Shown here one piece after another: positions 14,879 through 22,651 of a stretch of 22,651 nt of DNA. The notes under the pieces are model-generated. The model did not search any database. It had not been told where the DNA came from and saw only the letters and a program-made list of their open reading frames with translations. The stretch's first letter is position 1; each line of letters starts with the position of its first letter. Source of the stretch: a virus; IMG/VR virus record IMGVR_UViG_3300035438_001323, positions 1-22,651 of that record, one strand, 5' to 3'. Position numbers and translations under genes: made by a program.

Positions 14879-15032
14879 TTATTTCTTTCAATTTATTCTT
14901 TAAGGTTTCTTTCTCGTTTATTAAGTTAAAATGTTTTTTAAGTAAGTATAAGCCAAAAAAAGCTAATCCCATATAAATATATTTTTTTACAGAGAAAAAG
15001 AAAAAGTTAATTTTCGTAAATATATTAAACAT
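14754..15032 (-). CDS. Inner-membrane spanin (i-spanin, Rz-like)
   Basis: A 92-residue protein with one N-terminal transmembrane helix (KKYIYMGLAFFGLYLLKK, about 16-33). A periplasmic coiled coil rich in Lys, Asn, Glu and Ile follows (EKETLKNKLKEINVEVNNQK, then VIDTINSIEDVDLKSNI). This is the topology of Rz: anchored in the inner membrane, N-terminus in the cytoplasm, coiled coil across the periplasm. The identification is strengthened by the overlapping out-of-frame lipoprotein gene and the lysozyme just upstream. Its ATG overlaps the lysozyme's 3' end by 8 bases, with GGAAAA before it. A shorter start at the Met within the helix is unlikely because it would remove the basic flank. Confidence 0.75.
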   Translation of the reverse strand: MFNIFTKINFFFFSVKKYIYMGLAFFGLYLLKKHFNLINEKETLKNKLKEINVEVNNQKNVIHTQEKVIDTINSIEDVDLKSNIKRMRKGEF

Positions 15033-15486
15033 AATTTTTCCATAATTTAGCTTCTAAAGCTCTTCTATTTACTAAGCCTTGTATTATTTTATTACCTATA
15101 CGTACAAAACCTACTTTGCTATCGAACAATTCAATTTTAGCTTTTTCTAAGTTGTTTTGATTAATTAACTTTAAAGCTTTGCTGCTAGCAAACTCACCAC
15201 ATCCAACATTAAATACTAAAGATATTAAAGTAGATATATTATCAGGGTGCAAATCTATTTTAATTAATTTCCTTAAACAATTAACGGCATCTTGTAAATC
15301 TTCTCTTAATAGATCATCTGCTTGTTTAGCAGAAATACCGTTTTTATATTTAACTTTTTCAGCTTCATTTACCACATGACCATATCCTATCGTGGGCTTG
15401 CCTGCTAAGCAAGGATATATAGTACTGCTAAAATCCTCAAACTTTTTAACCAAACTAATCGTAGCATCAGTAATTTCAATCTTCAT
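15025..15486 (-). CDS. Endolysin, GH24 T4-type lysozyme
   Basis: Muramidase that cleaves the glycan chain of peptidoglycan at lysis. With the start at 15486 the protein has 153 residues. The catalytic box is KKFEDFSSTIYP, then CLAGKPTIGYGHV: Glu17, Cys26 and Thr32, with the E-x8-[D/C]-x5-T spacing of GH24. Cys replaces the Asp20 of T4 lysozyme, a substitution seen in many phage members. LVFNVGCGEF (about 93-102) and the closing GLVNRRALEAKLW are also typical. An ATG at 15516 adds 10 residues, but 15486 gives the usual GH24 N-terminus and overlaps the upstream gene by only 11 bases. There is no signal peptide or SAR segment, so release should need a holin, which is not evident in this cassette. 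Confidence 0.88.
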   Translation of the reverse strand: MKIEITDATISLVKKFEDFSSTIYPCLAGKPTIGYGHVVNEAEKVKYKNGISAKQADDLLREDLQDAVNCLRKLIKIDLHPDNISTLISLVFNVGCGEFASSKALKLINQNNLEKAKIELFDSKVGFVRIGNKIIQGLVNRRALEAKLWKNYV

Positions 15487-16177
15487 CGCTTGTAAATCCA
15501 GTTTGTGTACTTTCATCTAATCGAATTGATGAAATTGATAAATCGTTATTATTGTCTAGTAGCAATTCTTTTCTTGCTATAGAAATTTCATTTATGATTC
15601 TTTGCGGTTGTTTTTCAGGAATTATAGAAATTTTGAATTTATAAAAATCCTCTATGTTATCAATAGTTTTTAATAATTTATTTAGAGAATTAAAGCTCTT
15701 TTTAATTTCTCTTAATTCTTGAAGAAAATCATCATATTCTTCATAGTCTTCTTTTGTATACTCTATAGGTAACTGTTCTCCTAATCCATGTTGTCCTGGT
15801 ACAGTTACTCTATATAAATTATCCAAAGTAAATAACGCTACTGATGCTTTTAAATTTTTCTTCGTTAGACAGTCGTATGAGTGATCTGCGGATTCTTTTA
15901 ACAATTCATACATGTGACCCCTAAATCCTTCTACAATGTACTCTGGAAGTGGAAATTGAGGGTTTGGGTAGTTTTTGGTATCAGATTGCCATATTTTTAG
16001 ATCAACTTCAGAAATCAAAGCGTCAAAAGATTCTTTTTCAATAAAATCTTTAACTTCAGAAAAATAAAAATTTTCGTTAAATTTATAAAAATATAAGTTT
16101 TGTTTTTCAAATAGTTCGTTATCTCCTGTATATATATATCCAGCTTTTTTTCTTCCTCTTTGTTTTTTTATAGTCAT
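15476..16177 (-). CDS. Unknown soluble protein at the head of the lysis cassette
   Basis: I do not recognise this 233-residue protein. It starts with a basic patch (MTIKKQRGRKKAGYIY), continues with an aromatic and acidic region (NLYFYKFNENFYFSEVKDFI), a PNPQFPLPEYIVEGFRGHMY stretch near 70-90, and an acidic helical region (YTKEDYEEYDDFLQELREIK) that could form a coiled coil. It ends in a Ser/Asp-rich tail. There is no transmembrane helix, so it is not a canonical holin, even though it precedes the lysozyme. An ATG at 16177 is used because it has an AGAGA site 6-10 bases upstream; a TTG at 16183 is the only earlier alternative. It has its own promoter-like sequence, so it may be expressed apart from the fibre genes. 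Confidence 0.6.
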   Translation of the reverse strand: MTIKKQRGRKKAGYIYTGDNELFEKQNLYFYKFNENFYFSEVKDFIEKESFDALISEVDLKIWQSDTKNYPNPQFPLPEYIVEGFRGHMYELLKESADHSYDCLTKKNLKASVALFTLDNLYRVTVPGQHGLGEQLPIEYTKEDYEEYDDFLQELREIKKSFNSLNKLLKTIDNIEDFYKFKISIIPEKQPQRIINEISIARKELLLDNNNDLSISSIRLDESTQTGFTSDED

Positions 16178-16200
16178 TTTCAATCTCTTGTTTATATGTA

Positions 16201-16229
16201 TATATACAATACAATAAATACTTTGTTAA
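16201..16229 (-). promoter_or_regulatory. Candidate sigma70-type promoter for the lysis cassette
   Basis: Read on the minus strand: TTAACA (16229-16224), a 17-bp spacer, then TATATA (16206-16201), matching consensus at 5/6 and 4/6 positions. It would give a short leader before the ATG at 16177. It lies in the 190-bp gap between the 757-residue fibre and the lysis genes, the only large gap in this module. Confidence 0.4.
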
Positions 16230-16296
16230 ATCAATAGTTTTTGTAATAAAAGCACTAATAAAAGTAAATAAAATAACAGAAAATAATAAAATAGAT

Positions 16297-16329
16297 TTCT
16301 ATTGATCTTTTCTAAGGAATCAAATAGAG
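16297..16329 (-). terminator. Weak hairpin with flanking T-rich sequence, possible terminator
   Basis: CTATTGAT (16299-16306) pairs with ATCAAATAG (16319-16327) with one bulged base, extended by one A-T and one G-T pair, around a 12-base loop. T-rich sequence follows on both strands (a five-T run directly after it on the plus strand, a looser T-rich stretch on the minus strand). It could end the fibre transcript read on the minus strand. The stem is AT-rich and imperfect. The rest of the gap up to 16367 shows nothing else I can name. Confidence 0.3.
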
Positions 16330-16367
16330 TTTTTATGTAATACTATTTTGAGTTCAATATTTCATAA

Positions 16368-18641
16368 TTATTCTGTTATTACTGTTATTTTTCCACCATT
16401 TAAAGCCGCTGTACTTCCTAGCGTAGTAGATGTCTTAACAAACAACTCGGCTTTGTCAGTTACAATATCTGCTATAGTTGAAGTATTTTTATTACGAAAA
16501 TCACTACCAAGTATTTTAAATAATGTGCGATTAGAAGATTGAGTGAATCTTAAAGATTCTACGGCGTTCTCTACAGTATTTAAATATTTTATTACACAGT
16601 TCTCTAATACAACAGACATTTGATCAGAATTTGCAGTAGCAAAAATATTTCTGTTATTTGCAATCTTTTGATTTAAAATAATATTACAATTTTTCAGAGA
16701 TAAACTTGTATTTCTTAAAACGTTTAATTCATCTAGTGTAGTTGAATTTATAACAACAATAAAACTGGCGCTATAATTACTAGGATTATCTACGTTAATA
16801 TTTAATCCATCAACTTGTAAAACCCCAACAATTCTAAAAATTTGCTTGCTAATTTTTGTAGTTAGTGGAGTAATATTATTTGTAAAAATTAAATTGTATA
16901 TAAAAGAATTAGAAAAAAATATTGTCTCCCTGTTAAAAAATCCAAAATTTATAATTTCAACATTATTAAAATTTAACGTAGTATATGTAGATATATACTT
17001 TAAATTAGATTTATAATTTGATGTAATAAATGGAAAATTTTGGGTTCCATTATTTTGATTCTCAATTATTATATTTTGAAAATCTAATAATAAAGTTGAT
17101 TTTTTTAATTCAATAAAACTATAACTTGTATTATCAGAACTTGATGGCAAAGTAATTTTCCAATTACCTGTTAATTTTAAAGTCCCAGCATTGCCAACAA
17201 CATTAGAATCAGAACTAATTTCATTGGTTAAATATTGAGCGAAAAATATAGATGACCTAGTTCCGAATGGAGTTACGGCTAGCTTCATCTGAATATTTGG
17301 ATTTCCAACGATCTTAATATATCCGGTATTATAATTTAGATTATCAAGACTTAACCCTTCTCCGGTGTAATCATTATCAAATTGAATAGTTACTTGACGA
17401 CCACCTCCTTCATGTCCATAATCTTTTACTATTTGATCGTAAGCAGATTGTAATGCTCGATTACTTAAGAAAATTTGAGTGGGTCCAACGTTAATAGTAA
17501 TTTCAGTAAAAGGAACTTCAGGCTCTTTCATAGTGAATGAGTTCTTAATAAACTTAGTACCATCATAAATCGCCATAATCGTTTGATTTTCTACTAATGA
17601 AAAAGGAGCTCCATCACCATCTGGATCTGATAATAATTTAGAACCTAAACTATCGATATTTAAATATACTAAACCTTCGCTATTAACTTTTGATGTAAAC
17701 AAAACAGACATTCCTAGATAATATGCATCTTTGTAATACTTTGTAACAGAAAATAAAGCATAAGTAGTAGTTGATTTATCTGGAGCAATTGTTGCCGAAC
17801 CATTATATTCATTTGTATATTTTTTAGATAATTCAGATAACAACAAAAATTTATCATCTTTATAATATGCTTCATAATATTGGCCTAAGGATAACTCTGC
17901 TAACAGAGTTCTAATATTAGGTTTAAGATCTACATATATATTATTTCCAATTTTGATTTGTACATTACCAGTATTAGTAATTGGAGAAATAAAAGATATT
18001 TTCATGCCATTCAAATATCCGGGAATATTAGCTCCATTTAAAGGTGTTAAGGTTATTTTATTTGTAGTTTCTGAAACAGCATTAAATCCAAAAATCGCAG
18101 GGTTGCTTAAATTATTTACTAATACAGATTTAGTAAGTTTATAATCCTTGTTTGCACTTGTACGTCTTATTAAAAATAAATCATCTGCATTTAATTGATC
18201 GTTTGGTAATGTAGTTAAATCAGAAATTTTACCATTAATCTGTACAAAAAGACCGTCTTTATAAATAGCTTCATAAAATTTACCAAATTCCAACTTTACG
18301 TCTTGATTTATATCGGTTTTAAAATTTTTGTATTCAAGATTTGAAAGTTTTAGTGTTACTGAAGCCGTAGAACCAATGGGAGATATGAAGCTTATAACCA
18401 TTCCTTCATAATATTTATCTAAGAATGCATCAGAAGCTTGGTTAACTGCAAAGAGTTGAATTTTATTTGCCGCACTACTAATTCCAAAAAACCCCGCGAC
18501 AATAGGATTCCCAATCGTTTTTACTAAATTAGATGTAGTGATTTTAAAATCTTCGTTTTGATTTGTTTTTCTGACAAGAAATAAAGTATCTTGTTCCAAT
18601 GAAGTAGTTATATCTAAATCAGAAATTCTTTTATCAGCCAT
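16368..18641 (-). CDS. Tail fibre protein with N-terminal repeats and beta-helix body
   Basis: A 757-residue protein at the end of the baseplate operon, the usual place of the main tail fibre. The N-terminal half has three related modules: about 3-135, 138-268 and 275-366. The first two begin with 'ISDL......D.LFL.R.T....DyK.T', and all share 'YY.GM.i.F.s....' followed by 'fYeAiYkDg.F' or the equivalent. From about 385 to the end the sequence is rich in Asn, Ile, Thr and Phe in short strands (for example LLLDFQNIIIENQNN), suggesting a right-handed beta-helix or beta-solenoid that may bind or process a surface polysaccharide. No catalytic residues can be assigned. A very strong ribosome-binding site (AGAGGTGAT) lies just before the ATG. 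A short Lys-free tail (LNGGKITVITE) closes it. Confidence 0.75.
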   Translation of the reverse strand: MADKRISDLDITTSLEQDTLFLVRKTNQNEDFKITTSNLVKTIGNPIVAGFFGISSAANKIQLFAVNQASDAFLDKYYEGMVISFISPIGSTASVTLKLSNLEYKNFKTDINQDVKLEFGKFYEAIYKDGLFVQINGKISDLTTLPNDQLNADDLFLIRRTSANKDYKLTKSVLVNNLSNPAIFGFNAVSETTNKITLTPLNGANIPGYLNGMKISFISPITNTGNVQIKIGNNIYVDLKPNIRTLLAELSLGQYYEAYYKDDKFLLLSELSKKYTNEYNGSATIAPDKSTTTYALFSVTKYYKDAYYLGMSVLFTSKVNSEGLVYLNIDSLGSKLLSDPDGDGAPFSLVENQTIMAIYDGTKFIKNSFTMKEPEVPFTEITINVGPTQIFLSNRALQSAYDQIVKDYGHEGGGRQVTIQFDNDYTGEGLSLDNLNYNTGYIKIVGNPNIQMKLAVTPFGTRSSIFFAQYLTNEISSDSNVVGNAGTLKLTGNWKITLPSSSDNTSYSFIELKKSTLLLDFQNIIIENQNNGTQNFPFITSNYKSNLKYISTYTTLNFNNVEIINFGFFNRETIFFSNSFIYNLIFTNNITPLTTKISKQIFRIVGVLQVDGLNINVDNPSNYSASFIVVINSTTLDELNVLRNTSLSLKNCNIILNQKIANNRNIFATANSDQMSVVLENCVIKYLNTVENAVESLRFTQSSNRTLFKILGSDFRNKNTSTIADIVTDKAELFVKTSTTLGSTAALNGGKITVITE

Positions 18642-18648
18642 ATCACCT

Positions 18649-19029
18649 CTATGCTACAATGCTATTATCTTTTACTTTACGCCAATTTGTACCATCACTA
18701 AATACAATACATCCACCTGTATCTATATTTGAAATATAAATTGTACTTCCAGCTGGTCTTGTAGAAGCTGTTGGCTTAGTTGCGTTGGTGTAAGCTCTGT
18801 TAGTTCTTTCATCTAAATATTCTATCCACAACGCATTATGATACTGTAGAAAGTTATAATCACCACGAGCTAATCCTTTGTTTATTGGGATTCCTTTGTC
18901 AGTAAATAATTCGGGTATAGTATCTGGTCTATTCCACCCCTGTGCTTCTCTGCCAGTTACTGGATCTATTCCAATTTCAAACTCTTGTATTTTTGCAAGA
19001 TAAGGTATCTTGTCGGGTCTATTTACCAT
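18649..19029 (-). CDS. Small fibre-base / tail fibre connector protein
   Basis: A 126-residue protein between the baseplate protein of the DUF2612 type and the large fibre. It contains NRPDKIPYLAKIQEFEIG, then PVTGREAQGWNRPDTIPELF, near residues 3-42, a Trp/Asn-rich middle (NFLQYHNALWIEYLDERTNR) and a closing CIVFSDGTNWRKV. 'EGW....P......' and 'fsDGt.W' patterns are common in small phage proteins that link fibres to the baseplate and in fibre N-termini. I infer an adaptor role from that and from position. The gene lies 8 bases after its upstream neighbour and 7 bases before the fibre gene. Confidence 0.6.
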   Translation of the reverse strand: MVNRPDKIPYLAKIQEFEIGIDPVTGREAQGWNRPDTIPELFTDKGIPINKGLARGDYNFLQYHNALWIEYLDERTNRAYTNATKPTASTRPAGSTIYISNIDTGGCIVFSDGTNWRKVKDNSIVA

Positions 19030-19037
19030 AATATTAT

Positions 19038-19739
19038 TTATTTATTTAAACGTTCCATTAATCTTCCGCCTATAAAAACCACTTCCTGTCCTTCTACCGT
19101 GAATTTATCAGATAAAGAATCGAATGGCGATGGTTCAGTTACTTCACCAGTACTTAATAGTACATTATACTCCAAACCCTGAGAATCCACAATTATTTTA
19201 TCTTTATTAACTCCTACGACTAAATTAAAATCTTCCAAATATCTTTCTGCAAAAATAAATTTTGTATCTGAAAAATCTTGATATAAGAAAATCTTTTTTA
19301 TACCAGCTAAGCATAATTTTTGCATTTGAGAATATAAAAAAGGGTCAGATTCATCGCTTCTAAAAGTTATAATAATTTCATATTTATATTCAGTATATTC
19401 AATAATTGTAGCATTCATTAACAACTTCAAAGATCTTATTAAAATCTCAGCTTCACCATTACTTGCATTTAAGATAATCTGAGAATATATACGTTTTCTA
19501 TATTGATTATCATCTAATCCATATCTTACAACACCCACTGTATCTCCGATTCTATCTAACTGATATCCAAAAGCTGTACTTATATATCTTAAAGTATATA
19601 AATCCCAAAAAACATCTTCTATTTCTTGAAGTTCTTCAACAAGAGCTTGCAATAATTGATTAAATTTAACGCTATCTTTGTATTGAGACATTAAATTTTT
19701 TTTAGCTCTTTCAACGTGATTTGAAATTTTTTCAATCAT
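19038..19739 (-). CDS. Baseplate / tail protein, DUF2612 type
   Basis: A 233-residue protein with the DUF2612 (PF11041) pattern: KFNQLLQALVEELQEIEDVF (about 26-45), a helical segment leading to GYQLDRIGDTVGVVRYGLDD (about 58-77), then DNQYRKRIYSQIILNASNGE (about 77-96), and a beta-rich middle (TIIEYTEYKYEIIITF). Proteins of this group follow the gpJ-like wedge protein and play the part of P2 gpI, closing the baseplate wedge and holding the fibre. The ATG overlaps the end of the gpJ-like gene as ATGA. The C-terminal 60 residues (from about 175) are less conserved, hydrophilic and may contact the fibre connector encoded next. Confidence 0.8.
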   Translation of the reverse strand: MIEKISNHVERAKKNLMSQYKDSVKFNQLLQALVEELQEIEDVFWDLYTLRYISTAFGYQLDRIGDTVGVVRYGLDDNQYRKRIYSQIILNASNGEAEILIRSLKLLMNATIIEYTEYKYEIIITFRSDESDPFLYSQMQKLCLAGIKKIFLYQDFSDTKFIFAERYLEDFNLVVGVNKDKIIVDSQGLEYNVLLSTGEVTEPSPFDSLSDKFTVEGQEVVFIGGRLMERLNK

Positions 19740-21160
19740 AATATTGTGATTTTACTTGTATCAGTTTTTTGAATTTGACTTTTATCCATAGCAATATTTG
19801 CACTTATCATCACACCTGGTTTTACTTCAATTAAATTACCTCCTATTAATACTGTAGCAAGTATAACACCCGGCACATTATATATTGCTGAAAATAATGA
19901 TTGATATAATATAGTTTCTCCTACTGCAAATTTAGATATTTGAGCTACTACATTATTTTTAATTAGATCATTGCCATTTATTGGAAATTTTGATTCATCT
20001 TTTACAAGTGTGATATCTACATATATATATAAATATATTGGTCTTGAAAAACTTATTGTTTGTAAATTTTCAGTACTATCAGGAACTTCAATAGTTATAT
20101 TTCCATAAGTAGCTATAGCAGCACCTTTCGTTTTCCAAATTGTTGATGCTATTTCGTTGTTATCTCCTCCAGCTACTAAACATTCAAAACTATGTGGAGG
20201 TAATAAATTTACTATTTGATCAGTTGCATTTTCTATAATTACCACAGAAGTAACGCCAGGTAAATTTGCAACTCTAGCCCTTATAGCTTCTACGGTCCCA
20301 GCTCCAATCAAACTTACCGAAGCTCTTCTTCTTATACGTAATTCTTCATCTGTTTCTAAATTTCTACCAAGGTTTGGGGATGTTTCGTTAATTACGGATA
20401 TCCAACCAGATACTGGAGTTTGTATATTTGTTAAAGCATTAATAGCTAAAGTAATATATCCAGCATCTTCCGCACTAAAAGTTCCTAAATTACTAATTAT
20501 ATCAATAGATATATATTGAGATATATACACTTCCATCAAAAGATCGTTATCAGTAGTTTTTATATAAAGCTTATCATTTACATTAGAAGCTTCTATCATT
20601 TGATTACTAGCATTGATCAAAGTAACTAAATTGTTTACAATCGTAGCTAAAGTAGCTGCTGGTTGTTTGACATAATTAAAAACTTCGTTGTTTATATCAA
20701 CAAATATAGTAAAATTATCTGGGATGTTATCAGCTATAGTTAAAGTTATATCGTAACAAGCTTCATTTGATAACTTGACTGTATTATTCAAATTAAAAAT
20801 AGTATCAACATTTTCAGCAGTTACTTGGCTATTAAAAGGTATTTCTATTTGGTTCTTACCACTTAATTTTGCTAATGTAGTAGTTTTAGTAGCTTGTATC
20901 CTTACCACTCCTATATAACTTACAATATTATCTAAACTTATACCAAAAGCAGTATCTGGATACATTGAGTTATAAAGTCCTTCTAGTGCTTCCCACAAAG
21001 ACGAACTCTCGAATGTATATGCAGAGAGTAGTTGCATATTAGTTCCCTGTTCATCTGTATTAAAAGACCCCCAGCTACTTGTTAACTTTTCACTTATATC
21101 TTTCATGCTGTCTTCAAACATCTTTCTTTTAAATCCAGTAGCCGTTAAACCAAAACTCAT
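19736..21160 (-). CDS. Baseplate wedge protein, gpJ / Mu gp47-like
   Basis: Central wedge subunit of a contractile-tail baseplate. The N-terminus has a region of TNMQLLSAYTFESSSLWEAL (about 39-58), then YNSMYPDTAFGISLDNIVSYIG (spread over about 63-84), which is the 'A.G..LD..a...G' signature of the Baseplate_J family (PF04865). A later LETDEELRIRRRASVSLIGAG (about 268-288) leads to VEAIRARVANLPGVTSVVII (about 289-308), the best-conserved part of the family. The C-terminal third is a beta-rich domain ending at FSAIYNVPGVI and a short tail. At 474 residues the length is within the normal range with some beta-domain insertion in the middle (about 110-235). Its start and stop both overlap neighbours as ATGA. 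Confidence 0.88.
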   Translation of the reverse strand: MSFGLTATGFKRKMFEDSMKDISEKLTSSWGSFNTDEQGTNMQLLSAYTFESSSLWEALEGLYNSMYPDTAFGISLDNIVSYIGVVRIQATKTTTLAKLSGKNQIEIPFNSQVTAENVDTIFNLNNTVKLSNEACYDITLTIADNIPDNFTIFVDINNEVFNYVKQPAATLATIVNNLVTLINASNQMIEASNVNDKLYIKTTDNDLLMEVYISQYISIDIISNLGTFSAEDAGYITLAINALTNIQTPVSGWISVINETSPNLGRNLETDEELRIRRRASVSLIGAGTVEAIRARVANLPGVTSVVIIENATDQIVNLLPPHSFECLVAGGDNNEIASTIWKTKGAAIATYGNITIEVPDSTENLQTISFSRPIYLYIYVDITLVKDESKFPINGNDLIKNNVVAQISKFAVGETILYQSLFSAIYNVPGVILATVLIGGNLIEVKPGVMISANIAMDKSQIQKTDTSKITIL

Positions 21161-21516
21161 GCTGTACCTTCTACAATATTTCCATTCATATCTTTTACTT
21201 TAAATGATATAGTTACTTTCTCACCCACTTTATCTCTAACTACTTCTAATTCCATTATTTCTACAATTTCTGGTATAGCTTGGAGTTCTTTAATAAAAAG
21301 ATTTCTTATTGTCTCATCAGTTACCGATCTTGCAAAAACATATTCTAAATAATCAACTCCATTGTCGGGATTAAGAAAACTATCTCCAATAAAGAACAAC
21401 AATCTAGTTTTGATCTTTTGCAAAGTAATCTCTCCATCTTTAGTCAATCGAATCTCGCCATTTTCTATTACTAGATCATGATTCGCTGGATCTAAATATA
21501 AATCTTTAACAATCAT
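21157..21516 (-). CDS. Baseplate wedge protein, gp25 / gpW / Mu gp46-like
   Basis: A 119-residue protein of the small lysozyme-like wedge group that connects the sheath to the baseplate. The features are DLYLDPANHDLVIENGEIRL (about 5-24), then LQKIKTRLLFFIGDSFLNPD (about 32-51) with 'G..Yl..vf' (GVDYLEYVF, about 53-61), a helix with ETIRNLFIKELQAIPEIVEI (about 68-87), and a final beta strand pair. Order next to a gpJ-like gene is the normal pairing. It shares ATGA overlaps with both neighbours. DUF2634 is an alternative name for the same structural role, and the sequence alone does not separate these. Confidence 0.8.
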   Translation of the reverse strand: MIVKDLYLDPANHDLVIENGEIRLTKDGEITLQKIKTRLLFFIGDSFLNPDNGVDYLEYVFARSVTDETIRNLFIKELQAIPEIVEIMELEVVRDKVGEKVTISFKVKDMNGNIVEGTA

Positions 21517-22322
21517 GTAGCACCTCCCGTTTGCGCTGGAATAGCAGCAGTTGGACTACTTCCAACAACTGGTTTTGAATAGATATGCGTATGATTCTTT
21601 AATGACACAGAGCCTGCTTTTACATCTCCTGTAGCTTCAACATCACCAGTGACTTCTAATTTAGCCCCAATTTTAAATGTTTCATTATTCTTACCAAATG
21701 CCTTACCTTCCAAATGTAAATCACCTTTTACATTAAGATTTGTAGTCTCGAAATTCACATTACCCGTAGATTTAAGATGAACATCTCTACAATTAATAAT
21801 AGCATCATGCTCTAGATTCACCTCTGCTGTCTTAGATGTAAGTTTAATATGATTTTTAGAATTAATCTCCACATCTCCATTTTCCTTTATTTTAATAGTA
21901 GTATTAGCATGATGAATATTTAGATCTACATTATTCTCAATTGGTATGGGTTTTGTGAATTGATGTAAGCCCATAATAGCTATTCCATCTGACAAACTAT
22001 GAATTCTTTTAGTTTCTGGTTTCTGGTTCGATAACCCATTTAACCAATTAGTAATATCTTTATCTGCAAAAAACACTAAACAAGAATCTCCAACTTGAAC
22101 TGGCATAGTAATATAAGCACCGCCTGAAGATGGCATTATAATTGGCACGCTTGAAATTACTGGATAGTCTGTTAACTCATCATTATCTTCTATTCTTTTA
22201 GAATCTATTTTAATATTAGCTTTCTGAGTTTTAAAATCATAAGATTCAATTATTCCAGGTAAGCAGACATTCAGCGAAGTCGAGATTTTCTTTTGAAAAG
22301 CTTCTAAAAACTGGTTATGCAT
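21513..22322 (-). CDS. Baseplate spike protein with Gp138-like N-terminal domain
   Basis: Membrane-puncturing tip of the contractile tail, 269 residues. The N-terminal 120 residues form an OB-fold as in Gp138 (PF18352): GIIESYDFKTQKANIKI, then VPIIMPSSGGAYITMPVQVG (about 54-73) and DSCLVFFADKDITNWL. The middle (about 130-235) is a run of short beta strands with repeating polar residues (TTIKIKENGDVEINSKNHIK, then LEVTGDVEATGDVKAG), a trimeric beta-helix needle. The apex motif HTH lies at 244-246. In P2 gpV and phi92 gp138 an HxH motif binds an iron ion at the tip, so the same is likely here. The tail end is GSSPTAAIPAQTGG, typical after that motif. It overlaps the gp25-like gene by ATGA and follows the hub by 5 bases. 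Confidence 0.87.
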   Translation of the reverse strand: MHNQFLEAFQKKISTSLNVCLPGIIESYDFKTQKANIKIDSKRIEDNDELTDYPVISSVPIIMPSSGGAYITMPVQVGDSCLVFFADKDITNWLNGLSNQKPETKRIHSLSDGIAIMGLHQFTKPIPIENNVDLNIHHANTTIKIKENGDVEINSKNHIKLTSKTAEVNLEHDAIINCRDVHLKSTGNVNFETTNLNVKGDLHLEGKAFGKNNETFKIGAKLEVTGDVEATGDVKAGSVSLKNHTHIYSKPVVGSSPTAAIPAQTGGAT

Positions 22323-22327
22323 TCTTA

Positions 22328-22651
22328 CTATCTATCTGTTATAATGAGTCTACTATACCACTCATTACCCCTTGTGTCACCAGTATGAGTTATTTCTTTG
22401 ATTAAAAAATTACCTTTTAAAGCATTACTATCTACTGAAACTAAATCACCCACTTCAAGCTGAGGATTTAATAATGAAGTAACGGAATATTCACCTTTAT
22501 CTTTTTTTTCAAAATATTTATTTTTAATAGTTCTAGTTGGGTTTTCAATTAACCCAGTTTCTGGCGATAATAAAAAAGCTTGAAAGTTAGTAGAAGAATT
22601 TTTTGTTAAAATCTGTATTTCTCCATTTTGTATAGACCAATCAAAATCATA
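22328..22651 (-). CDS. Baseplate hub protein, C-terminal end (partial)
   Basis: An open frame enters from the right edge and stops at a TAG at 22330-22328, giving the last 107 residues of a protein. It contains FDWSIQNGEIQILTKN, LLSPETGLIENPTR, SLLNPQLEVGDLVSVDSNAL and the closing EITHTGDTRGNEWYSRLII. The 'fsws..ng.iqiL', 'TGLi.sP', 'SLLnP.l..Gd.v' and 'HtGDt.GneW.t.l' motifs are those of the baseplate hub family (gp27, P2 gpD or Mu gp44 equivalents) found in phages with Gp138-type spikes. The hub forms the ring that carries the spike, which is encoded next. Confidence 0.8.
   Translation of the reverse strand, partial: YDFDWSIQNGEIQILTKNSSTNFQAFLLSPETGLIENPTRTIKNKYFEKKDKGEYSVTSLLNPQLEVGDLVSVDSNALKGNFLIKEITHTGDTRGNEWYSRLIITDR

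Noticed and set aside
15179-15379. Plus-strand frame opposite the lysozyme
   Set aside because: The minus-strand lysozyme has a full catalytic box; the plus frame has no supporting signal.

Overview
The window is part of the genome of a tailed bacteriophage with a contractile tail (myovirus type), or a closely related prophage, infecting a Gram-negative host. The contractile tail is inferred from the baseplate genes: a gpJ-like wedge, a gp25/gp46-like wedge, a DUF2612 protein, a spike with a Gp138-like N-terminus and a hub. The Gram-negative host is inferred from an overlapping inner/outer-membrane spanin pair next to a lysozyme. The DNA is AT-rich (about 30% GC over much of it by eye, clearly higher in the portal gene). 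Genes are packed tightly with many ATGA or TAATG overlaps. I see no tRNA, integrase, insertion sequence or CRISPR. The exact host cannot be named from the sequence.

Plus strand, 1-14563, is the head module. It opens with the tail end of a membrane protein and a DUF1073-type portal gene. Then comes an unusual block of about 6.9 kb (1757-8717): three large fibre/appendage-like genes, one smaller fibre-like gene, two small unknown genes and an orphan o-spanin-like lipoprotein. The order then returns to a standard head set: SPP1 gp7-like minor head protein, DUF2213 protease/scaffold, cement protein, DUF2184 major capsid protein, DUF4054 head-tail adaptor, neck protein and, last rather than first, the large terminase. 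A 151-bp gap (9560-9710) with two palindromes and a promoter-like sequence separates the capsid genes from the upstream genes.

Minus strand, 14564-22651, is the tail-tip and lysis module, read from right to left: hub (partial), spike, gp25/gp46-like wedge, gpJ-like wedge, DUF2612 protein, small fibre-base protein and a 757-residue fibre. A 190-bp gap carrying a promoter-like sequence follows, then an unknown protein, the lysozyme, and the i-spanin/o-spanin pair. The two modules converge with no spacer: the terminase stop codon ends at 14563 and the o-spanin stop codon begins at 14564.

Points most worth a second look: an 18-bp perfect inverted repeat that encloses the start codon of the orphan lipoprotein; that lipoprotein's resemblance to the o-spanin of the lysis cassette; an in-frame internal start with a strong ribosome-binding site that would make a free scaffold from the protease gene; the paired palindromes 41 bp apart upstream of the capsid operon; and near-identical DNA cassettes shared by two neighbouring fibre genes.
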